From Tibeticola sediminis (lineage in GTDB: Bacteria > Pseudomonadota > Gammaproteobacteria > Burkholderiales > Burkholderiaceae_C): a DNA stretch of 64,000 bases. The first letter of the stretch is position 1. The number at the start of each line of letters is the position of its first letter. The DNA is taken from contig NZ_RKQL01000006.1 of the NCBI RefSeq assembly GCF_003843835.1, positions 62,001-126,000 of the forward strand, read 5' to 3'. Below are positions 53,927-63,344 of this stretch, piece after piece. Below the pieces are notes generated by a model. The model saw only the letters and a program-made list of their open reading frames with translations. It was not told the origin of the DNA and searched no databases. The translations under genes were made by a program, and so were the position numbers.

Positions 53927-55477
53927 TCAGCCTCGTGGGTGCGGCGCTGCCTCGTGCTCGCGGCGCAGCGCGGGGAAGAGGATGACGTCGCGGATGCTGG
54001 GCGAATCGGTCAGCAGCATCATGAGGCGGTCGATGCCGATGCCGCAGCCGCCGGCCGGGGGCATGCCGTATTCGAGCGCGCGCACGAAGTCGTGGTCGAA
54101 ATACATGGCCTCGTCGTCGCCGCTGTCCTTGGCGGCGACCTGCGCGGCAAAGCGCGCGGCCTGGTCTTCGGCGTCGTTGAGTTCGGAAAAACCGTTGCCG
54201 AACTCGCGCCCGGTGATGTAGAGCTCGAAGCGCTCGGTGACTTCCGGGTGATTGTCGTTGGCGCGCGCCAGCGGCGAGATTTCCGTCGGGTGCTCCATGA
54301 TGAAGGTGGGCTGCCAGAGCTTTTCTTCGACCGTTTCCTCGAAATAGAGCACCTGCAACGCGGCGAGCGACCGGCTCGAGAGGCGGTCTTTCTCTTCGGA
54401 GAGGCCGAGCTTTTTCAGGCTGGCGATGAGCCACTCCCGATCAGCGACGCGCTCGCCGGCGTCGGTGTGGCGCTCGATGGCTTGCGGGATGGTCAGGCGC
54501 TCGAACGGCTGAGACAGGTCCACCGTCTTGCCACCATAGGTCAGTTGCAGCGTGCCCACGGCTTTCTGGGCGGCGTCGCGGATCAGCGCTTCGGTGAAGT
54601 CCATGAGGTCGCGGTAATTCCAGTAGGCCGCGTAGAACTCCATCATGGTGAACTCGGGGTTGTGCCGCACCGAGATGCCCTCGTTGCGGAAGTTGCGGTT
54701 GATCTCGAACACCCGCTCGAAACCGCCGACCAGCAGGCGCTTGAGGTAGAGCTCGGGCGCGATGCGCAGATACATCTCCTGGTCGAGCGCGTTGTGGTGC
54801 GTGACGAAGGGCCGCGCGTTGGCACCGCCGGGAATCGGGTGCAGCATGGGCGTTTCGACCTCGAGAAAGCCATGCTCGACCATGAACTGGCGGATCGACG
54901 CAATGGCCTTGCTTCGCGCGACGAAGCGGTCGCGCGCGGCCGGGTCGGTCATCAAGTCCACGTAGCGCTGGCGGTATTTCATCTCCTGGTCCTGCATGCC
55001 GTGGAACTTGTCGGGCATGGGGCGCAGGCTCTTGGTCAGCAGCCGGATGCGCGTGGCCTGCACCGAGAGCTCACCGGTGCGTGTCTTGAACAGCGTTCCT
55101 TCGACGCCGAGGATGTCGCCCAGGTCCCAGTGCTTGAACGCGGCGTAGACGTCTTCGCCCACGCCGTCGCGGGTGATGTAGATCTGAATGCGGCCGCTGG
55201 CGTCCTGCAGCGTCGCAAAGCTGGCCTTGCCCATGACGCGCTTGAGCATCATGCGGCCGGCCACGCGCACGTGCAGGTTTTGCTCCTGCAGCAGTTCGGC
55301 GCTTTTTCCCCCATGGTGCGCGAGCAGGTCCGCGGCATGGTGGGCCGGCTTGAAATCATTCGGGAATGCGACGGGCCCGCCCGCCTTCTGCGCCTCGCGC
55401 AGGGCCTTGAGCTTCTCGCGGCGCTCGGCGATGAGCTGGTTTTCGTCCTGGGGCGCAGTGACTGGGGTGTCAGACAT
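53927..55477 (-). CDS. lysS: Lysyl-tRNA synthetase (class II)
   Basis: This enzyme charges tRNA-Lys. The 516-residue protein has an N-terminal OB fold (about 65-165, [17 protein letters not shown]), then class II motif 1 ([19 protein letters not shown]), motif 2 ([20 protein letters not shown]) and motif 3 ([17 protein letters not shown]). It converges with nagZ and diverges from the MurJ-like gene, with 84 bases between starts. The gap of 50 bases to nagZ has only a weak GC hairpin. Confidence 0.97.
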   Translation of the reverse strand: MSDTPVTAPQDENQLIAERREKLKALREAQKAGGPVAFPNDFKPAHHAADLLAHHGGKSAELLQEQNLHVRVAGRMMLKRVMGKASFATLQDASGRIQIYITRDGVGEDVYAAFKHWDLGDILGVEGTLFKTRTGELSVQATRIRLLTKSLRPMPDKFHGMQDQEMKYRQRYVDLMTDPAARDRFVARSKAIASIRQFMVEHGFLEVETPMLHPIPGGANARPFVTHHNALDQEMYLRIAPELYLKRLLVGGFERVFEINRNFRNEGISVRHNPEFTMMEFYAAYWNYRDLMDFTEALIRDAAQKAVGTLQLTYGGKTVDLSQPFERLTIPQAIERHTDAGERVADREWLIASLKKLGLSEEKDRLSSRSLAALQVLYFEETVEEKLWQPTFIMEHPTEISPLARANDNHPEVTERFELYITGREFGNGFSELNDAEDQAARFAAQVAAKDSGDDEAMYFDHDFVRALEYGMPPAGGCGIGIDRLMMLLTDSPSIRDVILFPALRREHEAAPHPRG

Positions 55478-55561
55478 GGTGGAGGGTCTCGAGGCGGCAA
55501 AACGCTTGATTTTAGGGCGCGGCGCTGGCGCTCAGGGGGCGTTGTCATAATCCGCGCCACC

Positions 55562-57121
55562 ATGTTGCTCAAGGCCGGAGTCGTCTCGCTGGTTCTCTTG
55601 CTTGCCAGTCGCGTGCTCGGGCTCTTGCGCGAGTCGGCGCAGGCGGCGGCTTTCGGGGCCTCGGGGCTGGCCGACGCGGTGGTGCTGATGCTCGCGCTGC
55701 CCGACTGGATCACCGGCCTCGTGGCTGCCGGCGCCTTGTCCTATGTGTTGCTGCCGCTGTGGGCGCAGCAGAGCGCGGCGGCGCAGGCCGAGAGCGAGCG
55801 CCGCGTAGCGCGCGCCCTGTTGGCGATCGGTGCGGTGCTGGCGCTGCTGCTGGCCGGCGGTCGCCTCGGTGTGCTGGCGGCGTTGGCGCCGGGCCTGAGC
55901 GGGCCGGCACGGGACGCGGCCGCACGGGGCCTGATCTACGCAGCGATGGCGCTGCCGCTGGCCTTGCTGGCAGCGCTGTGGAGCACGCGCGCGCAGCACC
56001 GGCGTGACTTCGTGGGCTTGTACGCGGCCAATCTGGTGGTCAATGGCGTGCTCGTGACCGCTTTGTTTTTCATAGCAATGAAGCCCGATTCTGAGCCGGC
56101 AATAGACCGATTGGGCCTGGTTTTGCTGCTGGCGATGGCGGCGAGGCTGTGGTGGTTGGCGGCGCGGCGCCGGGGATGGGTGGACGGGGCGGCGGCCCCG
56201 GAGGCAGCGGCTGCGCCGGCGCCTGCAGGCGCGCGCCCGCGCTCGACGCCGCTGCCGGGCACGGCGGTTTGGCTCTGGGCGGCGCTGGCCGCCGGCTTGC
56301 CGCTGGCTTTGCCATTCGCCGCGCGCTCCATGGCGTCGGCGGCGGGCGAGGGCGCGCTGACCACCTTCAACTACGCCTGGAAGCTCGTCGAGTTGCCGCT
56401 GGTGCTGGCGGTGCAACTGGCGGCGTCGCTGAGCTTTCCCGCCATCGCGGCCGCCTACGCCGCAGCCTTGGGCAGCCCTGCTGACCGCGCGGCGGCCGAG
56501 TCGCGGGTGCGCGCCGCCATGGCGCTGGCTTGGACGCTGGCCTGCATGGCCGCAGCCGGGCTCATCGTCGGCGCCGATGCTCTGGCGATGCTGCTCTTTG
56601 GCTGGGGGCGCATGCCGGCGGAGGCGCTGGTGCCGCTCGCGCAGTGGGCGCGGGTCGGCGCGTGGAGCTTGCTGCCGCAGGCGCTGATCGCGGTGGCGCT
56701 CACCGCGCTGGCTTCGCAGGCGCGGCTGCGCGTGGCGGCGCTGGTTTGGGCCTTGGGGCTTGCGACCTTGCTGGCCTCGAATCTGGCTTTGCCCGCATCG
56801 GGGCGGGCGCAGATGGCGGCGCTGGACGCGGTGCTCGCGCTCGTGGCCGTCGGCCTGCTGGCTCTGTTGGGGCCGGGCCTGGGCGCACTGCGGCGGCTCT
56901 TGCCGCTGCGCCTCATGCTGGCGACGGGGGCGGTGCTGCTGGCTTGTTCGGTAGGGGTTGCGGCTTGGGGGGTGGACGGGGCCGCTGCGGACGGCGCGGG
57001 GTGGGCTGCCCGTCTGTGGGCGCTGCGGGGGCCGCTCGGCGGCGCGGTGGGCGCGGCCGCCCTCGTGGGCGCGGTGGCGGCACTGAGCGGCCTGCCGTTG
57101 CGGGCGGTGGGTCGTCCATAA
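55562..57121 (+). CDS. MurJ/MviN-like lipid-linked glycan flippase
   Basis: This 519-residue polytopic membrane protein has about 13-14 hydrophobic helices in the MOP superfamily fold. It starts like MurJ (SLVLLLASRVLGLLRESAQAAAFG, with the conserved arginines), then PDWITGLVAAGALSYVLLPLW. MurJ flips lipid II. The position at the head of a glycan cluster suggests it may instead serve as the flippase for that glycan, or both. The frame stays open far upstream through antisense lysS, but ATG 55562 fits the family. An AT-rich CATAGCAATG patch lies near 56071. Confidence 0.85.
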   Translation: MLLKAGVVSLVLLLASRVLGLLRESAQAAAFGASGLADAVVLMLALPDWITGLVAAGALSYVLLPLWAQQSAAAQAESERRVARALLAIGAVLALLLAGGRLGVLAALAPGLSGPARDAAARGLIYAAMALPLALLAALWSTRAQHRRDFVGLYAANLVVNGVLVTALFFIAMKPDSEPAIDRLGLVLLLAMAARLWWLAARRRGWVDGAAAPEAAAAPAPAGARPRSTPLPGTAVWLWAALAAGLPLALPFAARSMASAAGEGALTTFNYAWKLVELPLVLAVQLAASLSFPAIAAAYAAALGSPADRAAAESRVRAAMALAWTLACMAAAGLIVGADALAMLLFGWGRMPAEALVPLAQWARVGAWSLLPQALIAVALTALASQARLRVAALVWALGLATLLASNLALPASGRAQMAALDAVLALVAVGLLALLGPGLGALRRLLPLRLMLATGAVLLACSVGVAAWGVDGAAADGAGWAARLWALRGPLGGAVGAAALVGAVAALSGLPLRAVGRP

Positions 57122-57144
57122 TTCAGGCCCGAAATCTGTTTCCC

Positions 57145-57975
57145 ATGCTCGAACTGATCCAGATCACCGCTGACCCTGCGCTGGCGCGCCGCTGTGCGGC
57201 CCTGCCGGAGATGCGGCTCTTCGTCGACCTGGAGCGCCACGGCAAGGCCGAGCGGCAGGCCGGGCGCAACAGCTTCATCAGCACCCACACGCTCGACGAT
57301 GTGGCGGCCGTGCGTGCGGCGGCACCCGAGGCGCCCCTGATGGTGCGGCTCAACCCTTGGCACCCGGGCACGCCCGGCGAGGTGGAGGCGGCTCTGGCGC
57401 GCGGCGCCGACCGGCTGATGCTGCCGATGTTTCGCGAGCCGCGTGAATTGAGCGCGTTTTGCGCCTGCGTGGCGGGCCGCGTGCCGGTCACGGCGCTGCT
57501 CGAAACCGCAGAGGCGCTGGCTTCGATCGAGGACTGGGTGGCGACGCCCGGGCTCGATGAGGTGTTCGTCGGCCTCAACGACTTGCATCTGGCGCTCGGC
57601 CTGCGCTTCATGTTCGAGCCGCTGGCGCTGGGCTGGGTGGACCGGGTGGCCGCGCAGGCGCGTAGCCACGGGCGGCGGTTTGGCTTTGGGGGCATCGCGC
57701 GGCTCGACGAGGGCTTGCTTTCGGGGCGCGATGTGCTGGCCGAGCATCTTCGGCTGGGGTCGCAGGCGGTGATCCTCTCGCGCACCTTCCAGCGCAGTGA
57801 CGCGCCCGAGCCGTTCGAGGCGGCGGTGGCCGCCTTGCGCGCGGCCGAATCGGCGCTGGCGCGGCGTCGTCCCGAGGAGGTGGAGGCCGACCGCGTGCGC
57901 ATTGCCGAGCGAATCCGTGCGATTGCCGCGCAGATGCCGCGCACCGATGCCGGGAAGGCGGGGGCCTCGGCATGA
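57145..57975 (+). CDS. HpcH/HpaI aldolase / citrate lyase family protein
   Basis: This 276-residue TIM-barrel aldolase has DLERHGKAERQAGRN and RLNPWHPGTPGEVEAAL near the N-terminus, LMLPMFREPRELSAF, the metal-binding region ALLETAEALASIEDWV, and GLNDLHLALGL with a likely metal-ligand aspartate. Relatives cleave or form C-C bonds between pyruvate-type donors and aldehydes. It starts 23 bases after the flippase gene and overlaps the sugar-transferase gene by four bases, so it belongs to the glycan unit. It may supply an unusual keto-acid sugar. Other roles in central metabolism remain possible. Confidence 0.8.
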   Translation: MLELIQITADPALARRCAALPEMRLFVDLERHGKAERQAGRNSFISTHTLDDVAAVRAAAPEAPLMVRLNPWHPGTPGEVEAALARGADRLMLPMFREPRELSAFCACVAGRVPVTALLETAEALASIEDWVATPGLDEVFVGLNDLHLALGLRFMFEPLALGWVDRVAAQARSHGRRFGFGGIARLDEGLLSGRDVLAEHLRLGSQAVILSRTFQRSDAPEPFEAAVAALRAAESALARRRPEEVEADRVRIAERIRAIAAQMPRTDAGKAGASA

Positions 57976-58529
57976 TCAAGCGCGCGTTCGACTTCGCAGC
58001 CAGCGCGCTCGCCCTGCTGCTGCTCAGCCCCGTGCTCGCCACGGTGGCGCTGGTAGTGTGGCTCGAGGATGGGCCGCCGGTGCTGTTCCGGCAGGCGCGC
58101 ATCGGCCTCGGTGGGCGGCCGTTTCAGATGCTGAAATTCCGCAGCATGGTGAAGGACGCCGCCGCCCGCGGGCCCTACTACACGCAAGGGGCAGACCCGC
58201 GCATCACGCGCGTGGGCCGCTTCATCCGCCGCACGAGTCTGGACGAGCTGCCGCAGCTCATCAACGTGCTCAAGGGCGAGATGAGCCTCGTCGGACCGCG
58301 CCCCGACCTGCCGGCGCAGCAAAGCCTGTACGCGCCCGAAGACTGGGCGCTGCGCTGCAGCGTGCGGCCCGGCCTCACGGGACTGGCGCAGGCCTTGTAC
58401 CGTTCCGACTGCACCGAGCGCGAGCGGCTCGAAGCCGATCTGCGCTACGTGCGCGAGGCCTCGTTCGGGTTGGACCTGAAGATCCTCTGGTGGACGCTGG
58501 GCCGGCTCAGCGGTCGGGGAGCGAACTGA
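57972..58529 (+). CDS. Sugar transferase, PglC/WbaP-type phosphoglycosyl transferase
   Basis: This 185-residue monotopic phosphoglycosyl transferase attaches the first sugar-phosphate to undecaprenyl phosphate. It has an N-terminal re-entrant membrane helix (about residues 8-30), [11 protein letters not shown], and the catalytic core [20 protein letters not shown] followed by LVGPRPDLP. It is the short form with only the catalytic domain. Its four-base overlap with the aldolase gene and two-base gap to asnB point to one transcript. The sugar is unknown. Confidence 0.93.
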   Translation: MIKRAFDFAASALALLLLSPVLATVALVVWLEDGPPVLFRQARIGLGGRPFQMLKFRSMVKDAAARGPYYTQGADPRITRVGRFIRRTSLDELPQLINVLKGEMSLVGPRPDLPAQQSLYAPEDWALRCSVRPGLTGLAQALYRSDCTERERLEADLRYVREASFGLDLKILWWTLGRLSGRGAN

Positions 58530-58531
58530 GC

Positions 58532-60364
58532 ATGTGCGGCATTTTCGGTTACTGGAGCCCCCGGCGCGACGCGCTCTCCGATGAGACGCTGGCCGCCATG
58601 GGCGACGCGCTGCGCCACCGCGGCCCCGATGACGCGGGCCTGCACCACGACCGCGCGCGCGGCGTGGCGGTGGGCAACCGGCGGCTCGCCATCATCGACC
58701 TCGCCGGCGGCCACCAGCCCTTCGTGAGCGATGACGGCCGCATCGCCGTGGTGCAAAACGGCGAGATCTTCAACCACGTCGAGCTCGCCGCCGAGCTGCG
58801 CGCAGCGGGCGTGCGGCTCGACACCCACTCGGACACCGAAGTCATCCTGCGGCTCTACGAGCGCGAGGGCATCGCCTGCCTCAAGCGGCTCAACGGCATG
58901 TTCGCCATCGCCATCGACGACGCGCGCGAGGACGCGCTATACCTCGCGCGCGACCGCATCGGCGTCAAGCCCCTCTATGTGATGCAGGCCGGCTCAACCA
59001 CCCTGTTTGCCTCAGAAATCAAGGCATTCTGGCCGTACGCCGGCGCAAATCGCGGCTTCAATGCTATTGATTTCGAAGCAATCCATCACTACCTCAGCTT
59101 CAACTACATCCCCGCGCCCTGGACCATCTGGCGCACGGTGCGCCACGTCATGCCCGGCACCTGGCAGCGCCACGGCCGCGACGGTCGCGTGCACACCGAG
59201 CGCTGGTGGCGCCTGGCCGACCAGGCCGAGACGCCGCAACCCCACGCCGCCTGGGCCGAGGAGTGCCTGAGCCTGCTCGACGACGCCACGCGCATCCGCC
59301 TGCGCGCGGACGTGCCGTTTGGCGCCTTCCTCTCGGGCGGTGTCGATTCGAGCACCATCGTCGGCCTCATGGCGCGGCATGTCAGCGCGCCCGTCAAGAC
59401 CTTCTGCATCGGCTCCGACGACCCGCGCTTCGACGAATCGGCCCATGCCGCCGAGGCCGCCCGGCGCTTTGGCTGCGACCACACCTGCGAGGTCGCCTCG
59501 CCCGACATGCTCGGGCGCTGGCCCCAGGTGCTCGCCGCGCTCGACCAGCCGCACGGCGACGCCTCCTTCATGCCCACGCTGCGCGTGAGCGAGCTCGCCG
59601 CCCGGCACGTCAAGGTGGTGCTCACCGGTGACGGCGGCGACGAGTTGTTCGCCGGCTACGACAAGTACGCCCAGTTTTTCGCCCGCCGCGACGCGCAGAC
59701 CCTGCCGCTGGCGGCCTTCCAGCGCGCGTACTTCGACAGCATCTCGCTGCTCACGCCCGCGGCCAAGGCGGCGCTCTACCGCCCCGCGTTGCGCGCGCAG
59801 CTCGAGGGCCTCGACAGCTTCGAGGTCGCCGCGCGCCCCTGGTTCGACGAAGCCGCGCACTTCGACCGTATCAACCAGGCGCTCTACCTCGACATGCAAC
59901 TGCTGCTGAGCGGCAACAACCTCGTCAAGCCCGACCGCATGGGCATGGCCGTGAGCATCGAGGCCCGCACGCCCATGCTCGACTGGCGCGTCATGGAGTT
60001 CGCCTTCCGCACGCCGGGCGCTACCAAACTCGCGCCCGATGGCGACAAGAAGCACGCGTTCAAGCGTGCGGTGGCGCCCCTCATCGGCGAAACGCTCGCG
60101 TTTCGCCGCAAGCAGATGTTCACCGTTCCCATCGGCGAATGGTTCCGCGGCGCGCGTCACGCCTGGTTGCGTCAGACGCTGCAGCACAGCCCCTTGATCG
60201 CCCACTGCTTCGAGTGGCAGCCGATCGAGGCCATGCTCGACGCCCACCGCAGCGGCCGCGCCAACCACACCCGCGAGCTGCGCGCGCTGGCGGCGCTGGC
60301 TTTGTGGGCCGCGCCGCTGCTCGGCGACCAGCCGGCTGCGCTCGCACCGCAGGAGGTGGCATGA
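58532..60364 (+). CDS. asnB: Asparagine synthase (glutamine-hydrolysing), AsnB family
   Basis: This 610-residue protein has an N-terminal Ntn glutaminase domain with Cys2 (MCGIFGYWSP; RHRGPDDAG; IIDLAGGHQPF) and a C-terminal synthetase domain with the PP-loop SGGVDSSTIVGL near residue 268 and LTGDGGDELFAGYDKY near 367. In glycan clusters such proteins often amidate uronic acids or other sugar carboxylates rather than aspartate. It lies between the sugar transferase and a GT-B-like gene and overlaps the latter by four bases. An AT-rich GCTATTGATTTCGAAGC patch occurs near 59063. Confidence 0.93.
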   Translation: MCGIFGYWSPRRDALSDETLAAMGDALRHRGPDDAGLHHDRARGVAVGNRRLAIIDLAGGHQPFVSDDGRIAVVQNGEIFNHVELAAELRAAGVRLDTHSDTEVILRLYEREGIACLKRLNGMFAIAIDDAREDALYLARDRIGVKPLYVMQAGSTTLFASEIKAFWPYAGANRGFNAIDFEAIHHYLSFNYIPAPWTIWRTVRHVMPGTWQRHGRDGRVHTERWWRLADQAETPQPHAAWAEECLSLLDDATRIRLRADVPFGAFLSGGVDSSTIVGLMARHVSAPVKTFCIGSDDPRFDESAHAAEAARRFGCDHTCEVASPDMLGRWPQVLAALDQPHGDASFMPTLRVSELAARHVKVVLTGDGGDELFAGYDKYAQFFARRDAQTLPLAAFQRAYFDSISLLTPAAKAALYRPALRAQLEGLDSFEVAARPWFDEAAHFDRINQALYLDMQLLLSGNNLVKPDRMGMAVSIEARTPMLDWRVMEFAFRTPGATKLAPDGDKKHAFKRAVAPLIGETLAFRRKQMFTVPIGEWFRGARHAWLRQTLQHSPLIAHCFEWQPIEAMLDAHRSGRANHTRELRALAALALWAAPLLGDQPAALAPQEVA

Positions 60365-61611
60365 AGCGACCGCCCACCTGGCTGTTCGTCTGCTACGGTG
60401 GCGGCCATGTCAAGGCGCTGCTGCCGGTGGCCGAGCGGGTGCGCGCGCTCGGTCTGGCCGAGCCGCTGATGCTGGCACTGACCACGGCGGCGCCGCTCGC
60501 GCGCGCGGCGGGCTTGCCCACCATCGGCTTTCGCGATCTCGTCGAGCCGGGCGATGGCCCCGCGCTGGCCGCAGGCGCGCGCCTGGCCGATGCGCTCGAG
60601 GTCAAGGCCGCCGAGCGCGAAGAGTCGGTCGCCTACCTCGGCCTGTCCTACGCCGATCTGGAACGGCGGCTGGGTGCGTCGGCCGCCGCCGCGCAGTACG
60701 CGCGCGATGGCCGTCAGGCCTTCCTGCCGCTGACCGTGCTCGAGCGGGCGCTGCGGCGCTATGCGCCCGCGTTGGTGCTCGCGACCAATTCCCCCCGCGC
60801 CGAGCAGGCCGCGATCGAATCGGCGCGTGCGCTGGGCATTCCCAGCCTGTGCCTGCTCGACCTCTTCGGCATCTGGGAGCGCGCGCGCCTGGCCCGTCCC
60901 GACTATGCCGACGCGCTGTGCGTGCTGAACGAAGCCGTGCGCGCCGAATTCATCGCCGCCGGTCGCCCGCGCGAGCACATTCACGTGACCGGCAACCCCG
61001 CCTTCGACAGCCTGCGCGATCCGGCCCTGCCGGCGCAAGGCGCGGCGCTGCGTCGGGCGGCGGGCTTCGAGGCGCACCACGTGCTGCTGCTGGCGACCTC
61101 GCCCGAGCCGGTGCAGGTCAGCGGCATCGAGGGCAGGGGCGACCCCACGTGGCCGCGCCGCATCGAGCAGCGCCTGATCGACATCGTGCGGGCCGACCCG
61201 CGACTGGCGCTGTGGCTGCGTCGCCACCCCAGCGAGCCGCCCGCCGACGAGATCGCCGCCCTCGCGCACCCGCGCATCCGCGTCTGCACCGCCGACGTGC
61301 CCCTGCACGCCTGGCTGCACGCCGGCGACGAAGTGCTGGTGACCGTGTCGACGGTAGGCGTGGAGGCAGCGCTTGCGGGGCAGCCGGTCACGCAGATCCG
61401 CGGCTCTGTTCTTGACGCGCTCAGCCCCTTCGAGCGGATGGGCATCGCCCAGCGCGCATTGCCACTCGATGCGCTCGACACCGCATGGCCTGCCGACGCC
61501 CGGCCGCAAGCAGCGAACCGCGCCGCGGCGACGGTTGGCCCCGCGTCGGCCACCGACGCGGTGCTGGCCGTGGCACGCGGTCTGTCCACCTGGCAGGGGG
61601 TGCGCGTGTGA
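60361..61611 (+). CDS. GT-B fold glycosyltransferase / UDP-GlcNAc 2-epimerase-like protein
   Basis: This 416-residue cytoplasmic protein starts WLFVCYGGGHVKALLPVAERV, has CLLDLFGIWERARLARPDYA and the GT-B-type segment HIHVTGNPAFDSLRD, and near the C-terminus VLVTVSTVGVEAALAGQPV, as in MurG- or WecB-like folds. Whether it transfers a sugar or epimerises one cannot be told from sequence. It overlaps asnB by four bases and the acyltransferase-like gene by one base, placing it firmly in the glycan operon. Confidence 0.7.
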   Translation: MKRPPTWLFVCYGGGHVKALLPVAERVRALGLAEPLMLALTTAAPLARAAGLPTIGFRDLVEPGDGPALAAGARLADALEVKAAEREESVAYLGLSYADLERRLGASAAAAQYARDGRQAFLPLTVLERALRRYAPALVLATNSPRAEQAAIESARALGIPSLCLLDLFGIWERARLARPDYADALCVLNEAVRAEFIAAGRPREHIHVTGNPAFDSLRDPALPAQGAALRRAAGFEAHHVLLLATSPEPVQVSGIEGRGDPTWPRRIEQRLIDIVRADPRLALWLRRHPSEPPADEIAALAHPRIRVCTADVPLHAWLHAGDEVLVTVSTVGVEAALAGQPVTQIRGSVLDALSPFERMGIAQRALPLDALDTAWPADARPQAANRAAATVGPASATDAVLAVARGLSTWQGVRV

Positions 61612-62615
61612 TGGAGCTGCGCGAACTCACGCTCGAAGAAGCGCGCCGACGCTTCGCCGCGCTGCCGCCGGATTGGCAGGTCGCTTCGCTCAGCCCCGAC
61701 TTCGCGCAGGCCGACGCCTGGCGCGACCCGGCCTTGCGTTGTGTGCATGTGGCGCTCGACGGCGCCGGTTTCGAGTGGCTCACCTCGGTGCATCTGCAGC
61801 CCCTCGCGGGTCAGGCCGATTGGCTGGGTGCCATCTCACCCTATGGTTACGGCGGCGCGCTCAGCCCCTGCGAAGCGCCTGAGGCCCTGGCCGCCGTCTG
61901 GGCGCTGTGGCAGGACTGGTGCCGCAGCCGGCGCGTCGTGGCCGAACTCGCGCGCTTTCACCCGCAGGTGCCGTCCCAGCGCGGGTTCTTCGGCAAGGTG
62001 CAGCTCAACCGCCAGACGGTGTCGGTGAAGCTGCAGGGGATGGCCGCTTCGGAAGGTTTCAACACCCTCACGCGCCGAAAGATCAACCGCGCAACGCGCC
62101 ACGGCGTGCGCACACGCTGGAGCGACGGCGCCGCCGACTGGGCCCGCTTCGCTGACTTTTACCGCGAGGGCATGCGGGCCATCGGCGCCCGCCCGTTCTA
62201 TCTGTTTGCCGACCCCTATTTCGCCGCCTTGCGCGGCCTGCCGCACGCGCGGCTGCTGGTGTGCGAGCACGAGGATGAATGGCTGTCCGCAGCCGTGTAC
62301 CTGTTAGGCGCGCGGATTGCGGAATACCATCTGGGCGCGAGCAGCGAGCGCGGCAAGGCGCTGGGCACCCCCTATCTGCTGCAGGCTGCAGCCATCGAGC
62401 GCGCCACGGCCGAGGGGCTGGAGGCCTTGTACCTCGGCGGCGGCACCGACACGCGAGCCGACAATCCGCTGCTGTTCTACAAGCTGGGGTTTTCACGGCA
62501 CACGCTGCCGTTCTACGTGGGCGAGGCGGTGCACGACCCGGCGGCGTATTGGGCGCTGGCCGCGCGGCGGGGCTACAGCCCGCAGTCACCGCCGCCGCGG
62601 GTGTTGCTGGACTGA
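61611..62615 (+). CDS. FemAB/GNAT-like acyltransferase
   Basis: This 334-residue protein has two GNAT-like halves. The first holds QPLAGQADWLGAISPYGYGG and FHPQVPSQRGFFGKVQLNRQ. The second holds LLVCEHEDEWLSAAVYLLGARIAEYHLGASSERGKALG and ALYLGGGTDTRADNPLLFYKLGF, the pattern of FemAB-related enzymes that transfer aminoacyl or acyl groups to cell-wall or sugar amines. It starts on the stop codon of the preceding gene. A role in N-acylating the glycan is inferred from context. Confidence 0.75.
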   Translation: MELRELTLEEARRRFAALPPDWQVASLSPDFAQADAWRDPALRCVHVALDGAGFEWLTSVHLQPLAGQADWLGAISPYGYGGALSPCEAPEALAAVWALWQDWCRSRRVVAELARFHPQVPSQRGFFGKVQLNRQTVSVKLQGMAASEGFNTLTRRKINRATRHGVRTRWSDGAADWARFADFYREGMRAIGARPFYLFADPYFAALRGLPHARLLVCEHEDEWLSAAVYLLGARIAEYHLGASSERGKALGTPYLLQAAAIERATAEGLEALYLGGGTDTRADNPLLFYKLGFSRHTLPFYVGEAVHDPAAYWALAARRGYSPQSPPPRVLLD

Positions 62616-62654
62616 AGCAGAACCGAAGACAGAGCACAAGAGAAACGAACCACC

Positions 62655-63344
62655 ATGGCACGCGACCCCCTCTGGGAAGACATGTTCACGCAGCACGCCT
62701 GGGGCCGCTACCCGGCCGAAGACCTGGTGCGCTTTGCCGCCCAGCGACTCGGTGCCCGGCAGCCGCGCAGCGACACCCGGGTGCTCGAAGTCGGCTTTGG
62801 CACCGGCGCCAACCTCTGGTTCCTTGCCCGTGAAGGCTATGCAGTCAGCGGGCTCGAGGGCAGTGAGGCGGGCCTTCGCCGCGCCCAGACCCGCCTCGAC
62901 GAGGAGGTGCCCGAATGGCGCACCGCCGCCGGCGAGGGCAGTCTGCGCGCGGGCGACATGTGCGAGCCCTTGCCCTGGGCAGATGCCCGCTTCGACGCCG
63001 TGCTCGACTGCGACGCCGTGACCTGCGTCGATCACGCATCGGCCTGCAGGGTCTATGCCGACATGCACCGCGTCTGCAAGCCCGGCGGCTGGCTCTATGT
63101 GCGCACGCCGGCGGCCGGCTGCTGGGGCGAAGGCACCGGCGAGCCCGCCGGCCACCACGCGTGGCGCTGCGCCGAGGGGCCGTTCGCCGGCACGGGCGCG
63201 GTGCGCTTCGCCACCGAGGCCGACCTCGATGAGCTGTTCGCCCCATGGGAGCGGGTGAGCGTGGAACAGGTTTCTCGCACCCTGCAGAACCGACAGAAGC
63301 TTCATGTCGAATGGGTGGTCATCGCGCGAAAGGCGGCCGCATGA
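62655..63344 (+). CDS. Class I SAM-dependent methyltransferase
   Basis: This 229-residue protein has motif I VLEVGFGTGANLWFLAREG near residue 45, motif II GLEGSEAGLRRAQ, and DARFDAVLDCDAVTCVDH at the motif III/IV region, as in methyltransferase-11/25 family members. It lies in the glycan cluster, 39 bases after the acyltransferase-like gene and overlapping the cytidylyltransferase gene by four bases. It may methylate a sugar hydroxyl or amine; the target is unknown. Confidence 0.85.
   Translation: MARDPLWEDMFTQHAWGRYPAEDLVRFAAQRLGARQPRSDTRVLEVGFGTGANLWFLAREGYAVSGLEGSEAGLRRAQTRLDEEVPEWRTAAGEGSLRAGDMCEPLPWADARFDAVLDCDAVTCVDHASACRVYADMHRVCKPGGWLYVRTPAAGCWGEGTGEPAGHHAWRCAEGPFAGTGAVRFATEADLDELFAPWERVSVEQVSRTLQNRQKLHVEWVVIARKAAA

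Noticed and set aside
52176-54434. 750-codon reverse-strand frame spanning pdxJ, acpS, nagZ and lysS
   Set aside because: It crosses several well-supported genes on both strands and has no domain or start signal.
53903-55561. 550-codon N-terminal extension of the MurJ-like protein
   Set aside because: It is antisense to lysS. The family start and membrane topology begin at 55562.
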